Shown: positions 7,877-17,165, counted from the first letter of the stretch. The stretch is 64,000 nt of DNA from Fontibacter flavus (GCF_042432905.1 NZ_JBHLWI010000009.1:1-64000), one strand, 5' to 3'. Program-made: numbers and translations. Notes: generated by a model from the sequence alone, not told the origin.

Positions 7877-9844
7877 ATGAATAGATTTTTAGTTTTTTTT
7901 CTCTTTTTAAGCTTGGGCTTAAAAGCGCAAACTGACCTCCATTTGGATAGTTTAAAATCCAAAGTGGAAGGACTGCTTGGTTATGAGCAAGTTCAGGTGT
8001 TGAATGAAATTACTTTTTTGTTGCGAGAAAAGGATTTGACTGAAGCATTTCACTACGGCAATCAGGCTGAGAAACTGGCGCTATCATTAAAAGACAGCGT
8101 GGCCATAGGAAGGGCAAAGGGAAACCTGGGTTGGATTTATTATAGGACAGGTGTTTGGGACAAGGCTTTTAGATACTCCCGAGATGCCTATCTGATTGCG
8201 GTCAAACAAAAAGATGACAGGGAAATAGCTATGTCCTTGAATAACCTGGGGGCCATTTATTATCAACAAAGGAATTACCCTGAAGCCATTAAAAAATTCA
8301 AGGAATCCTATGAAATAGGGGTTCAGCTCAATGAGCCATATGTTACCATCAGAAGTCTCAACAATATTGCTTTGAATTACAGTAGATCCGGTGAATTGGA
8401 TTCAGCACTTTATTACGCAAATGAGGCACTTAGGCAAAACACCAAATCAGGTTCCAGTTATTACACCAGTTTTTCCAAAAGAGTAATTGGAGATGTGCAG
8501 CTCGAAAAAAATCAGCTGGATGAAGCGATAGAAACTTATGAGAATGCACTTTCTGTGGTCAGTCATCACCGACTTGAATCTTTTGAAGCCTCCATATATC
8601 ACCGCTTAGGTAAAGCATATTGGTTAAAGGGTGATTCAAAAAAAGCTATAGAAATATTAGAACAGGCCAAAGAAATTGGTATGGTCAATAATTTTCAGGA
8701 TGAATTGCTCAATACCTATAAAAACCTAGCCCTTGTCTATGAATCCCAAGGTAAAATTGACTTGGCCTTTCAAAATCAAATGGCCTTCAATAGGTTACAG
8801 GACCTTATTAATGAACGGGTAGATCGGGATAGGCTTGCCTTGATTTCAGGAATGTTTGAAGTCGAGAAAACTGATGCAGAATTGAGGTTTTTGAAATCTG
8901 AAAATGCATTGAAAGAAATAGAAATTAAGAATTTCAGAACTTTTAGCTGGTTGATCACGATTGGTGTGCTGATATTAGGTGGACTTTTAGTATGGCTGTT
9001 TTACCTCCATCAAAAGGCCAAAGCAATCAATATAGATCTAAGACTTCAACAGGAAAAGGTAAATAGACAAAAACTGTCTTTAGAAAAACAGTCCGAAGAA
9101 CTTGATAGGATGAACAAGCTTAAAGATAGACTTTTCTCTATTCTTGGACATGACCTCAAAGCGCCTGTGGCACAATTGCAAGGTGTATTGGGTCTGATGC
9201 ATAATCAGGATTTGAATAAAGAAGAGTTTGATGCGATTTCACATGTTTTAAAAAGAAATGTTGACGGGCTTTATGTGACTCTTGATAATATCCTCAGTTG
9301 GTCAAGATCGCAAATGGAAGGTTTCAAAGTCCATTTAAGCCCGGTGAATTATGTAGAAACCATCAATCAATGTCTGGAATTACTCCATCATCAGGCAAAA
9401 ATTAAAGATTTAACCATTCACCTTGAAATTATTCAGGGAGTGAAAATTTGGGCAGATCAGGACCTACTTCAAATCGTTATCCGAAACCTGATCAGCAATG
9501 CCATTAAATTTTCTTCCAAGGGGTCAATAGTCAGGATATTTGCAAAAGAAGAAGCAAATAACATGATATTGACCATCCAGGATTTTGGTGTTGGGATGAC
9601 CCAGGAAAAACTCGAAAAAATTAAAAATGATAAGTTTTCTTTACTGGAATCAAGTAGAGGAACCGAAAATGAAAAAGGTACAGGTATCGGAATAAACCTT
9701 TGTAAGGAGTTTGTTGACTTGATGGGAGGTCAGATAAGCTTTGAAAGTGAGCGCAATAAAGGGACCTTGGTTTCGCTCACTTTCAAAAAAGTACAGGTTA
9801 TTTCAGATATGCCAACTCCTCATCGACGAGAAGCGATGGTTTGA
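7877..9844 (+). CDS. TPR-containing sensor histidine kinase
   Basis: 655-residue membrane kinase. A signal peptide (FLVFFLFLSLGLKAQ) is followed by about 300 residues of tetratricopeptide repeats (for example SLNNLGAIYYQQRNYPEAI). A single membrane span at about 356-377, a coiled coil, a HisKA domain with phospho-acceptor His425 (FSILGHDLKAP) and an HATPase domain follow (N box NLISNAIKF, G1 DFGVGMT, G2 GTGIGINL). The TPR region is predicted periplasmic, a layout common in Bacteroidota. No receiver domain or response regulator gene lies nearby, so this is an orphan kinase. The last about 15 residues lie beyond the usual end of the ATPase fold and are encoded in a 47-base overlap with the convergent gene. 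Confidence 0.93.
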   Translation: MNRFLVFFLFLSLGLKAQTDLHLDSLKSKVEGLLGYEQVQVLNEITFLLREKDLTEAFHYGNQAEKLALSLKDSVAIGRAKGNLGWIYYRTGVWDKAFRYSRDAYLIAVKQKDDREIAMSLNNLGAIYYQQRNYPEAIKKFKESYEIGVQLNEPYVTIRSLNNIALNYSRSGELDSALYYANEALRQNTKSGSSYYTSFSKRVIGDVQLEKNQLDEAIETYENALSVVSHHRLESFEASIYHRLGKAYWLKGDSKKAIEILEQAKEIGMVNNFQDELLNTYKNLALVYESQGKIDLAFQNQMAFNRLQDLINERVDRDRLALISGMFEVEKTDAELRFLKSENALKEIEIKNFRTFSWLITIGVLILGGLLVWLFYLHQKAKAINIDLRLQQEKVNRQKLSLEKQSEELDRMNKLKDRLFSILGHDLKAPVAQLQGVLGLMHNQDLNKEEFDAISHVLKRNVDGLYVTLDNILSWSRSQMEGFKVHLSPVNYVETINQCLELLHHQAKIKDLTIHLEIIQGVKIWADQDLLQIVIRNLISNAIKFSSKGSIVRIFAKEEANNMILTIQDFGVGMTQEKLEKIKNDKFSLLESSRGTENEKGTGIGINLCKEFVDLMGGQISFESERNKGTLVSLTFKKVQVISDMPTPHRREAMV

Positions 9845-10670
9845 TCCCATTTTTGATCAGGTTGAGTTCCTTCAATGTATTTATGGTATTTTCCAAATCA
9901 AAGGATTCAATTGTACTGTTTTCAGCCCATTTGGTTTGTTTTATCCATTCATTGATATCTTCCAACTGAATGCCGTATTTTGATGCAATTCTTTTGGGAG
10001 TTTGGGAATCAATAATCAGATCTTTTGATTTTTGATATACCAATTGCTGTAACTCTCTGACCACTTCCCGATGTTCATTCAGGATTTTTTCGGATGCTAC
10101 AATTACAAAACATGGCCAAGGAGTTGGGATTTCACCAATGCGCTTAAATATTCCTTCGTCTACCAAAGGTTTGGTTGTGAACTTTTCCCAAAGGAATATT
10201 TTTGGCATACCCTCTTCTAGAAAAACTTTCTTTGCCCCATCCATATTACCTACTAACTCGAAGTTGAGGGCTTCCTTTTTCCAGCCTTCTCTCTCAGCCA
10301 AAACATAGGCCATCAGATGAGAACCTGAGCCGTATCGGCTGATTAAAAAGGGAGCTTTTTCAACTTCCTGAACAGTATTCTCTATTGTTTTTGCAGATAC
10401 ATGAATACCCCAAATCAGAGGACTCTTTACATGCCAGCCTATAATTTTTCCGGGATTTCCTTCAATTTTGTCTTTAAGGAAACTTTCCGTCAGAATGATG
10501 GCAATATCTGCATCACCTTCCCGGATGGCTTTGTTCATGGCTCCTGATCCTCTGGATTCGTCTTTCCAAACCAGTTCAATGCCTTTATGTGCAAATGGTT
10601 GCACTTTAATCACTTCAGTCCAGGGAAAATTGAAATGTTCTGGGACTCCCATAATACTGATTGTCGTCAT
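9798..10670 (-). CDS. Type 2 periplasmic-binding-fold protein without a signal peptide
   Basis: 290 residues resembling the substrate-binding proteins of ABC transporters (SsuA/TauA, ThiY style): ADIAIILTESFL and YGSGSHLMAYVLAEREGW fit the hinge and ligand pocket of that fold. There is no signal peptide or lipobox, because the first residues MTTISIMGVPEHF go straight into the first strand, and no permease or ATPase gene is nearby. It may be a cytoplasmic ligand-binding protein or an enzyme that reuses this fold. It converges on the histidine kinase gene with a 47-base overlap of coding sequence. A terminator behind it isolates it from the MFS gene. Confidence 0.75.
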   Translation of the reverse strand: MTTISIMGVPEHFNFPWTEVIKVQPFAHKGIELVWKDESRGSGAMNKAIREGDADIAIILTESFLKDKIEGNPGKIIGWHVKSPLIWGIHVSAKTIENTVQEVEKAPFLISRYGSGSHLMAYVLAEREGWKKEALNFELVGNMDGAKKVFLEEGMPKIFLWEKFTTKPLVDEGIFKRIGEIPTPWPCFVIVASEKILNEHREVVRELQQLVYQKSKDLIIDSQTPKRIASKYGIQLEDINEWIKQTKWAENSTIESFDLENTINTLKELNLIKNGIKPSLLVDEELAYLK

Positions 10671-10689
10671 GATCTGTGAAGTTGTTTTA

Positions 10690-10723
10690 AAACAAAAATA
10701 CCGCTTTATCTGGTAAAGTGGTA
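10690..10723 (-). terminator. Terminator of the GH31-MFS operon
   Basis: On the minus strand TACCACTTTA (10723-10714) pairs with TAAAGCGGTA (10708-10699) through a 5-base loop and is followed by TTTTTGTTTT. It lies 25 bases after the MFS stop codon and separates it from the binding-fold protein. Confidence 0.8.
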
Positions 10724-10747
10724 TCTGAAAACATATTTCAGTGATAT

Positions 10748-12082
10748 TTACCCATCATGGGTGACTTGCTTATTGGTGATCAATAGGTTTGCCAGTCCAG
10801 CCAAAATCAAGGAAGTTCCAGCCAAAACCATAGTGAAGATCACTTCTTCCCCAAAAAGGAACTTGTAAGTAAAATTGATCCCGCCTACAGCAGCTACAAT
10901 CTGTGGAATCACAATAAACATATTGAAAATACCCATGTAAACGCCCATTTGCTTGGGATTCACGGAGCTTGAAAGCATGGCGTACGGCATCGATAAAATA
11001 CTGGCCCAAGCGATACCTACCAAGGCAAAGCAAAGGTGAAGCATCCATGGTTCAGAAATAAAATAGATCAAGATAAAACCTGATCCACCTGCAAAAAGGC
11101 TTAGCATATGAACCAATTTTCTATTGATTTTGACTTTACTGGTTACAAAAGCCAATATCAGGGCAAATATCATGGAAACCAGTCCATAAGTACCTAGATA
11201 ATTACCAACGCTATCTGCTGCATTGTTGTAAGCAAGGGAAGAGGTATCTGTAGCTTTAAAAACATGTTCAGTGATGGCGGGGGTGGCAAAACTCCACATA
11301 GTGAAAAATGCAAACCAGGAGAAAAACTGTACTACCCCAAGTTTAAGCATTACCTCGGGCATTCCTGCAATATTTTTGAAAATCTCTTTTACACCATTGA
11401 AAAAGCCCTTGCTTTCCTCTTTTTCTTTTTGGAACAAATCCATGTCCTCAGGAGGATATTCATCTGTGGTGAGAATGGTATAAAGTATTGAGGAAAAGAG
11501 AACCAAGGCTCCTATAGCAAAAGCAAATTTGACAGAATCCGGAACAACCCCAGGTTCGGCAGTATTGGGAATCCCAATCTGGGTCATAAACCAAGGAAGG
11601 TTACTGGCCACCCAAGTGCCAATACCTATGATCAATGTCTGGACGACAAAACCAAAAGATCTCTGACTATCTGGGAGTTTGTCAGCCACCAAGGCCCTAA
11701 AAGGTTCCATACTGATATTGATTGATGCATCAAGGATCCATAAAGACCCAGCTGCCATCCAAAGTGCGCTAGAGTATGGGGCGAAGAACAAAGCGATGGT
11801 ACTCAGGATAGCTCCAAATAAAAAGAAAGGTCTTCTCCTCCCAAACTTAGGATGCCAGGTCCTGTCACTGATATAACCTACAATAGGTTGGACGAGTAAT
11901 CCGGTCAAAGGCGCAGCAATCCAAAGCATCGGTATAGTATCTTTTTCTGCGCCAAGGGTTTGAAAAATCCGCGACATGAAACCTCCCTGAAGTGCGAATC
12001 CAAACTGGATTCCCAAGAATCCGAAACTCATATTCCAGATTTGCCAAAAACTGAGTTTTGGTTTAGCCTTTTCTTCTTGCAT
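10748..12082 (-). CDS. MFS sugar transporter, SLC45/MalT-like
   Basis: 444-residue major facilitator with 12 predicted membrane spans. The loop after span 2 reads YISDRTWHPKFGRRRPFF, the version of the MFS signature seen in the glycoside/SLC45-type sucrose-maltose symporters. It probably imports maltose or malto-oligosaccharides by cation symport across the inner membrane. It is the second gene after the GH31 alpha-glucosidase (28-base gap, same strand) and shares its promoter. This pairing, and the LacI regulator upstream, support a role in alpha-glucan use. The exact substrate cannot be read from the sequence. Confidence 0.85.
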   Translation of the reverse strand: MQEEKAKPKLSFWQIWNMSFGFLGIQFGFALQGGFMSRIFQTLGAEKDTIPMLWIAAPLTGLLVQPIVGYISDRTWHPKFGRRRPFFLFGAILSTIALFFAPYSSALWMAAGSLWILDASINISMEPFRALVADKLPDSQRSFGFVVQTLIIGIGTWVASNLPWFMTQIGIPNTAEPGVVPDSVKFAFAIGALVLFSSILYTILTTDEYPPEDMDLFQKEKEESKGFFNGVKEIFKNIAGMPEVMLKLGVVQFFSWFAFFTMWSFATPAITEHVFKATDTSSLAYNNAADSVGNYLGTYGLVSMIFALILAFVTSKVKINRKLVHMLSLFAGGSGFILIYFISEPWMLHLCFALVGIAWASILSMPYAMLSSSVNPKQMGVYMGIFNMFIVIPQIVAAVGGINFTYKFLFGEEVIFTMVLAGTSLILAGLANLLITNKQVTHDG

Positions 12083-12109
12083 TATTTTGGGTTATGGGTG
12101 AAGTTTAAC

Positions 12110-14557
12110 TTAACTTAGTTGAATGATGAATTTTCCCTCTTGATGGTCAATTGTAATATATGGGGTGTTTTTGGATTCGAAGAAGGGGTGTAGGTGTTCT
12201 GGTAATGGGTCAAACTCAGTCAGTTTAGACAAAAAAGCTACATTCTCCTGCCTGATTTCTAAAGGTTTACCATCTAATTCAACCTGCTTTGGTTTTAACC
12301 CGTGAAAATAAACCTTGAGCTTGGTATAACTGCTTTGAATTTCTGTATCAGGCTTTTCAAAGATAATCTGCTTGTTTTGAGCGTCCCATTTAATCTCCCT
12401 TTTAAAGTATTCCCCATTTTTGTAGCCCAGGGTGTTGCCGTCATCTTCATAGTGTAGGTAGCTTGAACCATTTTTACCGGCATATACATGGAATTCCAAT
12501 GTTCCATCATGAGAATCTGCCGTATGGGAAATAGGGGCCTGTAATGCGATTATAGATCCTGCTTTTACAAATACTGGTAAATAATTAAGGGGACAATCTT
12601 GATAAATTACCTGATGTCCTTCATGGAACTTGCTGTCGTAGAGGTAGTACCAATCTCCTTCAGGAAGGTAAACTTTTGTGATTTCTTTGGTACTTTCAAC
12701 CGGTGCTATCAGGAAAAAGTCACAAAAGAGATACTGGTTTTGAAAGGCTGTTTCGTAAATGATATTATCGTGAGGATAATCTATCGCTAAACTTTTAGCA
12801 AGAGGAAGGCCACTCAAAGTGCTTTGGTAGAAGCTGCTGTATAAAGTTGGAAGAAGCCTATACCTGAGTTTCATGTAGTTTCTGGAAATTTCTTCTACTT
12901 CTTCCCCAAATGTCCAAGGCTCTGCATCGTTACTGTTGATCATGGAATGTGCCCGGAAAAGGGGAGAAAAAGCTGCAATGCTCATCCAGCGTGCAAAGAC
13001 ACCTTTGCTTGCTTCACCTGCAAATCCACCTACGTCATAGCCTGCAAAGGAGACTCCACTTAATCCAAGGCTGTTTACCAACCTGATCCCGGCCATCATA
13101 TGTTCTTCACTGGCCACGTTGTCTCCGGTCCAGGCAGCAGCATATCGCTGGATTCCGGAATACCCTGATCTTGTCAGGATAAAAGGTCTTTTGTTGGGGT
13201 TTTGAAGCAAACTCCCTTCATTGGCACTTCGTGCCATTTGCATTCCATAGACATTCCTGCCTTTTCTATGGCTGACCTCTTCACCTTCATAATGAAAATT
13301 GATCAGATTTGGCGTGAATTGACCCCAAGAAGCAGGCTCATTCATATCTGTCCAATAACCATCTACTCCGGCTTCTTTATAAAACTTCATTTTCTCCCCC
13401 CACCAAGATCTGGTTTCAGGTTTTGTGAAATCAGGGAAAGCACACCAACCTGGCCATACCTGTCCTTCATAGATACTGTTATCCGGATATTTTAAGAAAT
13501 AATCATTGGCTTTTCCTTCATCGTATGGAGCGTAACCAATATCATTTTTGATACCCGGATCCATGATGACCACAACTTTGAATCCCTTTTCTTTAAGCCT
13601 TGCAATCATCTCTTGGGGATTGGGGAATTTTTCTCCATCAAAGGTAAATACTTTGTATTTTTCCATATGGTGGATATCAAGGTAGATCACATCTGCCGGC
13701 ATATCCTTATCTCTGAAAGTATTGGCTAAAGTAAGCACCTCAGAGTCCGGATAATAGGAATATCTACATTGCTGAAATCCTAATGACCAGAGAGGAGGCA
13801 TATCCATTTTACCTGTCAAATCGGTATATGCAGTGATGATTTTGGACACACTTTCATCATGAAAGAAATAATAATCCATATCCCCGTCTTCAGCGGCATA
13901 ATAAATGAACCTATTGTTAGAGGCTCCGAAATTGAAAACAGTTTTGTGGCTATTGTCAAAGAATATCCCATAGGCAAGCTGATGGTGAACCCCAATGTAA
14001 AAAGGTATGCTCATGTACAGAGGGTCATCCCCAACGCCATAAGCGAAGTAATCAGTATTCCAATTGGTGTATGCCTGACCTGCCCTGTTGAGGTTGCCTG
14101 TTTTTTCACCCAAACCCATAAATTTTTCATCTTTCTGTACTTTTTTATAATTGGTGACTTCTGTGCCTAACCAGGAAACAGAGAATGCAGGGTCGTCTTG
14201 ATTGAGAATTTTTCCATCTATTGTCAAAAAAGTCAGGTATAAGGGGTTAAGGTTGATGATTACCTGTATTTTAGAAGTCAGAATGCGAACTGCCTCTTTT
14301 TCTTCTATTAACTCAAAAGGAGTGATTGCGCTTGGTTGATTTACAACGGCATAAGGGTTCGGGTAAAAGTTATCTTCCCTGCCAATTTGAATCCGAATTG
14401 TATGGCTTTCATATACAGTGATGCAGAAATTTGCTTCCTCTGTTTTTCCCGACAAACCATGTTTGGTTTTTTCCCACACCAGAACATTACCGACAGAGAG
14501 GTTCTGTTTATTTTTGTTTTTCTTTGAAAGAGAAGTCATTGATTTTATTTTCATCAT
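12110..14557 (-). CDS. Glycoside hydrolase family 31 alpha-glucosidase
   Basis: About 815 residues. The catalytic nucleophile Asp404 lies in DGYWTDMNEPASW and the acid/base Asp479 in WTGDNVASEEHM, both diagnostic of GH31. An N-terminal beta-sandwich (DUF4968-type) precedes the barrel, and C-terminal beta domains follow it (DUF5110-like). The enzyme should release glucose from maltose-type ends. The frame is open up to a GTG at 14575, but the ATG at 14557 (or 14554 or 14539) is a likelier start. None is followed by a signal peptide, which suggests a cytoplasmic enzyme acting on sugars brought in by the neighbouring MFS protein. It is the first gene of that operon. Confidence 0.93.
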   Translation of the reverse strand: MMKIKSMTSLSKKNKNKQNLSVGNVLVWEKTKHGLSGKTEEANFCITVYESHTIRIQIGREDNFYPNPYAVVNQPSAITPFELIEEKEAVRILTSKIQVIINLNPLYLTFLTIDGKILNQDDPAFSVSWLGTEVTNYKKVQKDEKFMGLGEKTGNLNRAGQAYTNWNTDYFAYGVGDDPLYMSIPFYIGVHHQLAYGIFFDNSHKTVFNFGASNNRFIYYAAEDGDMDYYFFHDESVSKIITAYTDLTGKMDMPPLWSLGFQQCRYSYYPDSEVLTLANTFRDKDMPADVIYLDIHHMEKYKVFTFDGEKFPNPQEMIARLKEKGFKVVVIMDPGIKNDIGYAPYDEGKANDYFLKYPDNSIYEGQVWPGWCAFPDFTKPETRSWWGEKMKFYKEAGVDGYWTDMNEPASWGQFTPNLINFHYEGEEVSHRKGRNVYGMQMARSANEGSLLQNPNKRPFILTRSGYSGIQRYAAAWTGDNVASEEHMMAGIRLVNSLGLSGVSFAGYDVGGFAGEASKGVFARWMSIAAFSPLFRAHSMINSNDAEPWTFGEEVEEISRNYMKLRYRLLPTLYSSFYQSTLSGLPLAKSLAIDYPHDNIIYETAFQNQYLFCDFFLIAPVESTKEITKVYLPEGDWYYLYDSKFHEGHQVIYQDCPLNYLPVFVKAGSIIALQAPISHTADSHDGTLEFHVYAGKNGSSYLHYEDDGNTLGYKNGEYFKREIKWDAQNKQIIFEKPDTEIQSSYTKLKVYFHGLKPKQVELDGKPLEIRQENVAFLSKLTEFDPLPEHLHPFFESKNTPYITIDHQEGKFIIQLS

Positions 14558-14678
14558 GCAAAAGAATACAGCCACTTTACAGACTGCGAAAAGCTAATTT
14601 AGAAAGTATAATTAAAGTAAAAAATGATTCTGAATAGGTCTAAGCAATGCTTTGGCTTTATTTTATTCAATTGAATGG

Positions 14679-14716
14679 CAAATATTTAAATGAGGGCCTT
14701 ATTCAAACGTTTGCAT
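14679..14716 (-). promoter_or_regulatory. LacI-type operator overlapping the GH31 promoter
   Basis: TTCAAACGTTTGCA (14702-14715 on the plus strand) matches 13 of 14 bases of the LacI/CcpA-family palindrome TGCAAACGTTTGCA. Read on the minus strand, its inner TTTG is followed after 17 bases by AATATTTG (14686-14679), close to the -33 TTTG / -7 TAnnTTTG promoter of Bacteroidota. The operator therefore covers the -33 box, which would favour repression by the adjacent LacI protein when sugar is absent. Confidence 0.65.
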
Positions 14717-14743
14717 AAAAAAATGGTATTTCAGGAAAAAAAA

Positions 14744-15775
14744 TTAAATTTTTACGGATGACTTCCTGACCAAGAGTTCTGTATCCAAAACCACATTTTC
14801 CCCTTTGGCAGAGGCTTCCCGTTTCCCATCGATCATCTGTAATAAAAGTTCTGTCGCTTTTTCTCCGATTCTTGACCCTGGTTGTGCTACAGTAGATAGT
14901 GGAGGGTCAATCATGGAAGAAAACTGCCAGTTGGAATAGCCTACTACGCCAACATCCTCTGGTATTTTTAATCCCAAGGATTTAATAGCCATCATGGCGC
15001 CAGCGGCTACAATGTCATGATGGGCAAAAATTGCATCAGGCCTTGTTTCCGGTTTTTCGAATAACTTAAGTGTAGCGTCAAAACTTTCCTTTTCATCTCC
15101 ATTTGGACAAGATAAGATCAAATTTTCATCTATTTCCATACCACTATCCCTCAAGGCTTCTATGTAACCATCTTTCCTTTTTCTGCTGATAGCCAGGTTA
15201 TTTGGGCCAGCGAGGTGAACAATCTTTTTATATCCCTGCTCTGCAAGATGTTTGACTGCCTGATAGGCTCCTTGATAATCGTTGACTGTGACATTGATGG
15301 TGTTATCGATCTCAGGCAACCTGTCAAAAAAAACAATTGGAAATTCTAAATTCAACAACTTACTAAAGTGATCAAAATCAGTGGTTTCTTTAGAGTAGCT
15401 GACCAGCAACCCATCAACCTGATTATCAAGCATGGTATTCAATACACTTTTTTCCCTTTCCAGTTTTTCATTGGTTTGACAAAGGATTACATTATAACCA
15501 TTCTTAAAGGCAATTTCTTCAATTCCGCTGATCACCGTGGAAAAGAAAAAATGAACCACTTCAGGAATAATCACTCCAATGGTAAAAGACTTACTTTTTC
15601 TCAAACTCAAAGCCACGGCATTAGGCCTGTAATTTAATTTTTCAGCTAGCTCTTTTACCTTTTTTTTTGTTTCGTCACTGATTCCAGGATAATCTTTCAA
15701 TGCTCTAGAAACAGTAGAGTTAGAAACGTTAAGTTCCCTTGCGATGTCTTTGATGGTAGCCTGTCCTAATTTCAT
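14744..15775 (-). CDS. LacI family transcriptional regulator
   Basis: 343 residues. The N-terminal helix-turn-helix and hinge are standard (ATIKDIARELNVSNSTVSRA, then LNYRPNAVALSLR). A periplasmic-binding-like sensor domain follows (FTIGVIIPEVVHFFFS, DAIFAHHDIVAAGAMMA). It lies between the GH31-MFS operon and the divergent SusE-amylase operon, and palindromes of the LacI type occur in both promoter regions. It is therefore the likely maltose/starch regulator of both. The inducer is not known. LacI proteins control sugar loci in this group more often than SusR-type sensors do in Cyclobacteriaceae-like genomes, which is recalled knowledge and not seen here. Confidence 0.92.
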   Translation of the reverse strand: MKLGQATIKDIARELNVSNSTVSRALKDYPGISDETKKKVKELAEKLNYRPNAVALSLRKSKSFTIGVIIPEVVHFFFSTVISGIEEIAFKNGYNVILCQTNEKLEREKSVLNTMLDNQVDGLLVSYSKETTDFDHFSKLLNLEFPIVFFDRLPEIDNTINVTVNDYQGAYQAVKHLAEQGYKKIVHLAGPNNLAISRKRKDGYIEALRDSGMEIDENLILSCPNGDEKESFDATLKLFEKPETRPDAIFAHHDIVAAGAMMAIKSLGLKIPEDVGVVGYSNWQFSSMIDPPLSTVAQPGSRIGEKATELLLQMIDGKREASAKGENVVLDTELLVRKSSVKI

Positions 15776-15923
15776 AAAAATTATATTTTTCTAAGATTTA
15801 AAATGACCTGAGTTTTAAATCTTTTCAAATACCGAATTACGTTTAAATTATTCATTTTTAAAACAAGTGACTCACAAATGTCCTAAAATTCAAGAAAAAA
15901 TATCATGAATGAAATCGATTGCG

Positions 15924-15959
15924 GTGACGTTTGCATGCATTTATTTTAAAATTATTTTG
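15924..15959 (+). promoter_or_regulatory. Candidate susE-amylase promoter with LacI half-site
   Basis: GACGTTTGCA (15926-15935) is the right half of the LacI palindrome found upstream of the GH31 gene. Its TTTG (15930-15933) is followed after 18 bases by TTATTTTG (15952-15959), near the -7 consensus. The left half of the palindrome is degenerate. The architecture mirrors the GH31 promoter. The start of susE is about 165 bases further on, leaving a long 5' leader. Confidence 0.5.
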
Positions 15960-16020
15960 ATATTTTTCTTGCAGGTAAAAGGAGTATTAGTTAATATAAT
16001 TAGATCATTGCGATCAACGA

Positions 16021-16051
16021 ATTGTTTGAATCTTGATTGTTTTCAAACAAT
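16021..16051 (+). repeat. Perfect 10-bp inverted repeat in the susE leader
   Basis: ATTGTTTGAA (16021-16030) and TTCAAACAAT (16042-16051) are exact reverse complements around an 11-base loop. It lies 74 bases before the susE ATG. It could be a leader hairpin or a second regulator site. There is no T tract after it, so it is not a simple terminator. Confidence 0.6.
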
Positions 16052-16124
16052 ATTTAATATTAACAAGAAAAATTATTATTATTCAAATTCATAAAAGCAA
16101 CAATAAATACCAAATCAGTTTACT

Positions 16125-17165
16125 ATGAGAGTAATTTACAAATTCACTTGGTTAGCAGCTTTGCTACCTTTAGTATGGGCATGTGGCGAAATGGATCAGC
16201 CACCCATTATTCAGCAGTCTCCTTCTACGCTTACCAATCCTGCATCAGGAACTAATATTGTATTGAGTCAGGAAGATGCGGAAGAGAAGTTGGTTTTTGA
16301 AGTTTCTTCAGCGGATTTCGGAACCACTGGAGAGGTTACTTACACGCTTCAGATGGATATTTCCGGAAACCAATTTGCCAATCCAGTAGATTTTGGTGCA
16401 TCCACCACTACTACAATTGAAGTCGAAATCGGCGAATTCAACAAAAAATTAATAGCGGAGGGGTTGGAACCAGAAGTGGCAGGAGCCATAGAAGTTAGGG
16501 TGAAATCCAGTATCAACAAATCTTTGAGGGATATTTTTGGTTCACCGATAACCTTGAATGTAACCCCTTATTCTGATGTGGTCGACCTTCCTTTCCTTAG
16601 AGTGCCTGGTGATTATCAAAGTTGGAATCCTGGTAATGACAATACCATTATTTATTCTGCTGAGGCAAATGATGTCTATGAAGGCTTTGTGCATATCCTA
16701 GGGGGGTCAGGTGAATTTAAGTTTATTACTGGTCCTGCTTGGGATGAGTTTCCTGATTTTGGAAGTGCAGGTAACAATACCTTGGTAGAAAAAGGCGGTA
16801 ACTTAAAAATTTCTGGAGATCCAGGTACATACCGTGTTAAGGCAGATCTGAATAACCTTACTTATGAAATGGAAAGAATAGGTGTGTGGGGTATAATCGG
16901 TAGTGCAACTGCAGGTGGTTGGGACAATGAAACGCCAATGAGTTTTAATGCAGCCAACAATATTTTGACCATCACTACGGACCTCACCGAAGGTGAAATG
17001 AAATTCCGTACGCAGTCTTGGGATAATAATTATGGCTTGGGCACTGCGGATGGTGTAGGTGGTTTTGATGGCGGTAATATTCCGATCACTTCTGCAGGTA
17101 ATTACACCATTACTTTGGATTTCAAAACCCCAGGAGCTGTTTTGTATTCAGTAACTAAAAATTAA
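16125..17165 (+). CDS. SusE/SusF-like starch-binding outer membrane lipoprotein
   Basis: 346 residues. A lipoprotein signal (LAALLPLVWACGEMD, Cys20) leads into an N-terminal SusE domain of Ig-like fold (about 30-150). Two repeated starch-binding modules follow, the first containing RVPGDYQSWNPGNDN and FKFITGPAWDEF and the second IIGSATAGGWDNETPM and FRTQSWDNNYGLG. Family members sit on the cell surface and hold alpha-glucans for the SusCD transporter. Here no susC or susD precedes it; the gene is first after a long control region. A strong hairpin follows before the amylase gene. Confidence 0.88.
   Translation: MRVIYKFTWLAALLPLVWACGEMDQPPIIQQSPSTLTNPASGTNIVLSQEDAEEKLVFEVSSADFGTTGEVTYTLQMDISGNQFANPVDFGASTTTTIEVEIGEFNKKLIAEGLEPEVAGAIEVRVKSSINKSLRDIFGSPITLNVTPYSDVVDLPFLRVPGDYQSWNPGNDNTIIYSAEANDVYEGFVHILGGSGEFKFITGPAWDEFPDFGSAGNNTLVEKGGNLKISGDPGTYRVKADLNNLTYEMERIGVWGIIGSATAGGWDNETPMSFNAANNILTITTDLTEGEMKFRTQSWDNNYGLGTADGVGGFDGGNIPITSAGNYTITLDFKTPGAVLYSVTKN

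Larger units (their letters stand above)
15776..16124. other. 349-base divergent control region between lacI and susE
   Basis: AT-rich spacer without an open reading frame of note. It holds a LacI-like half-palindrome overlapping a promoter at 15930-15959 and a perfect 10-bp inverted repeat at 16021-16051. I see no remnant of a SusC or SusD gene. Confidence 0.7.

Noticed and set aside
9741..9983. 80-residue plus-strand frame at the 3' end of the kinase gene
   Set aside because: It lies antisense to the binding-fold gene and in another frame of the kinase, and has no recognisable motif.
15776..16124. Remnant of susC/susD in the spacer
   Set aside because: No residual TonB box, plug or SusD motifs were found in any frame; the spacer is only AT-rich control sequence.
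16125..17165. Possibility that this lipoprotein is a SusD
   Set aside because: It lacks TPR helices and the SusD fold; the Ig-like N-domain and two beta starch-binding modules fit SusE/SusF.
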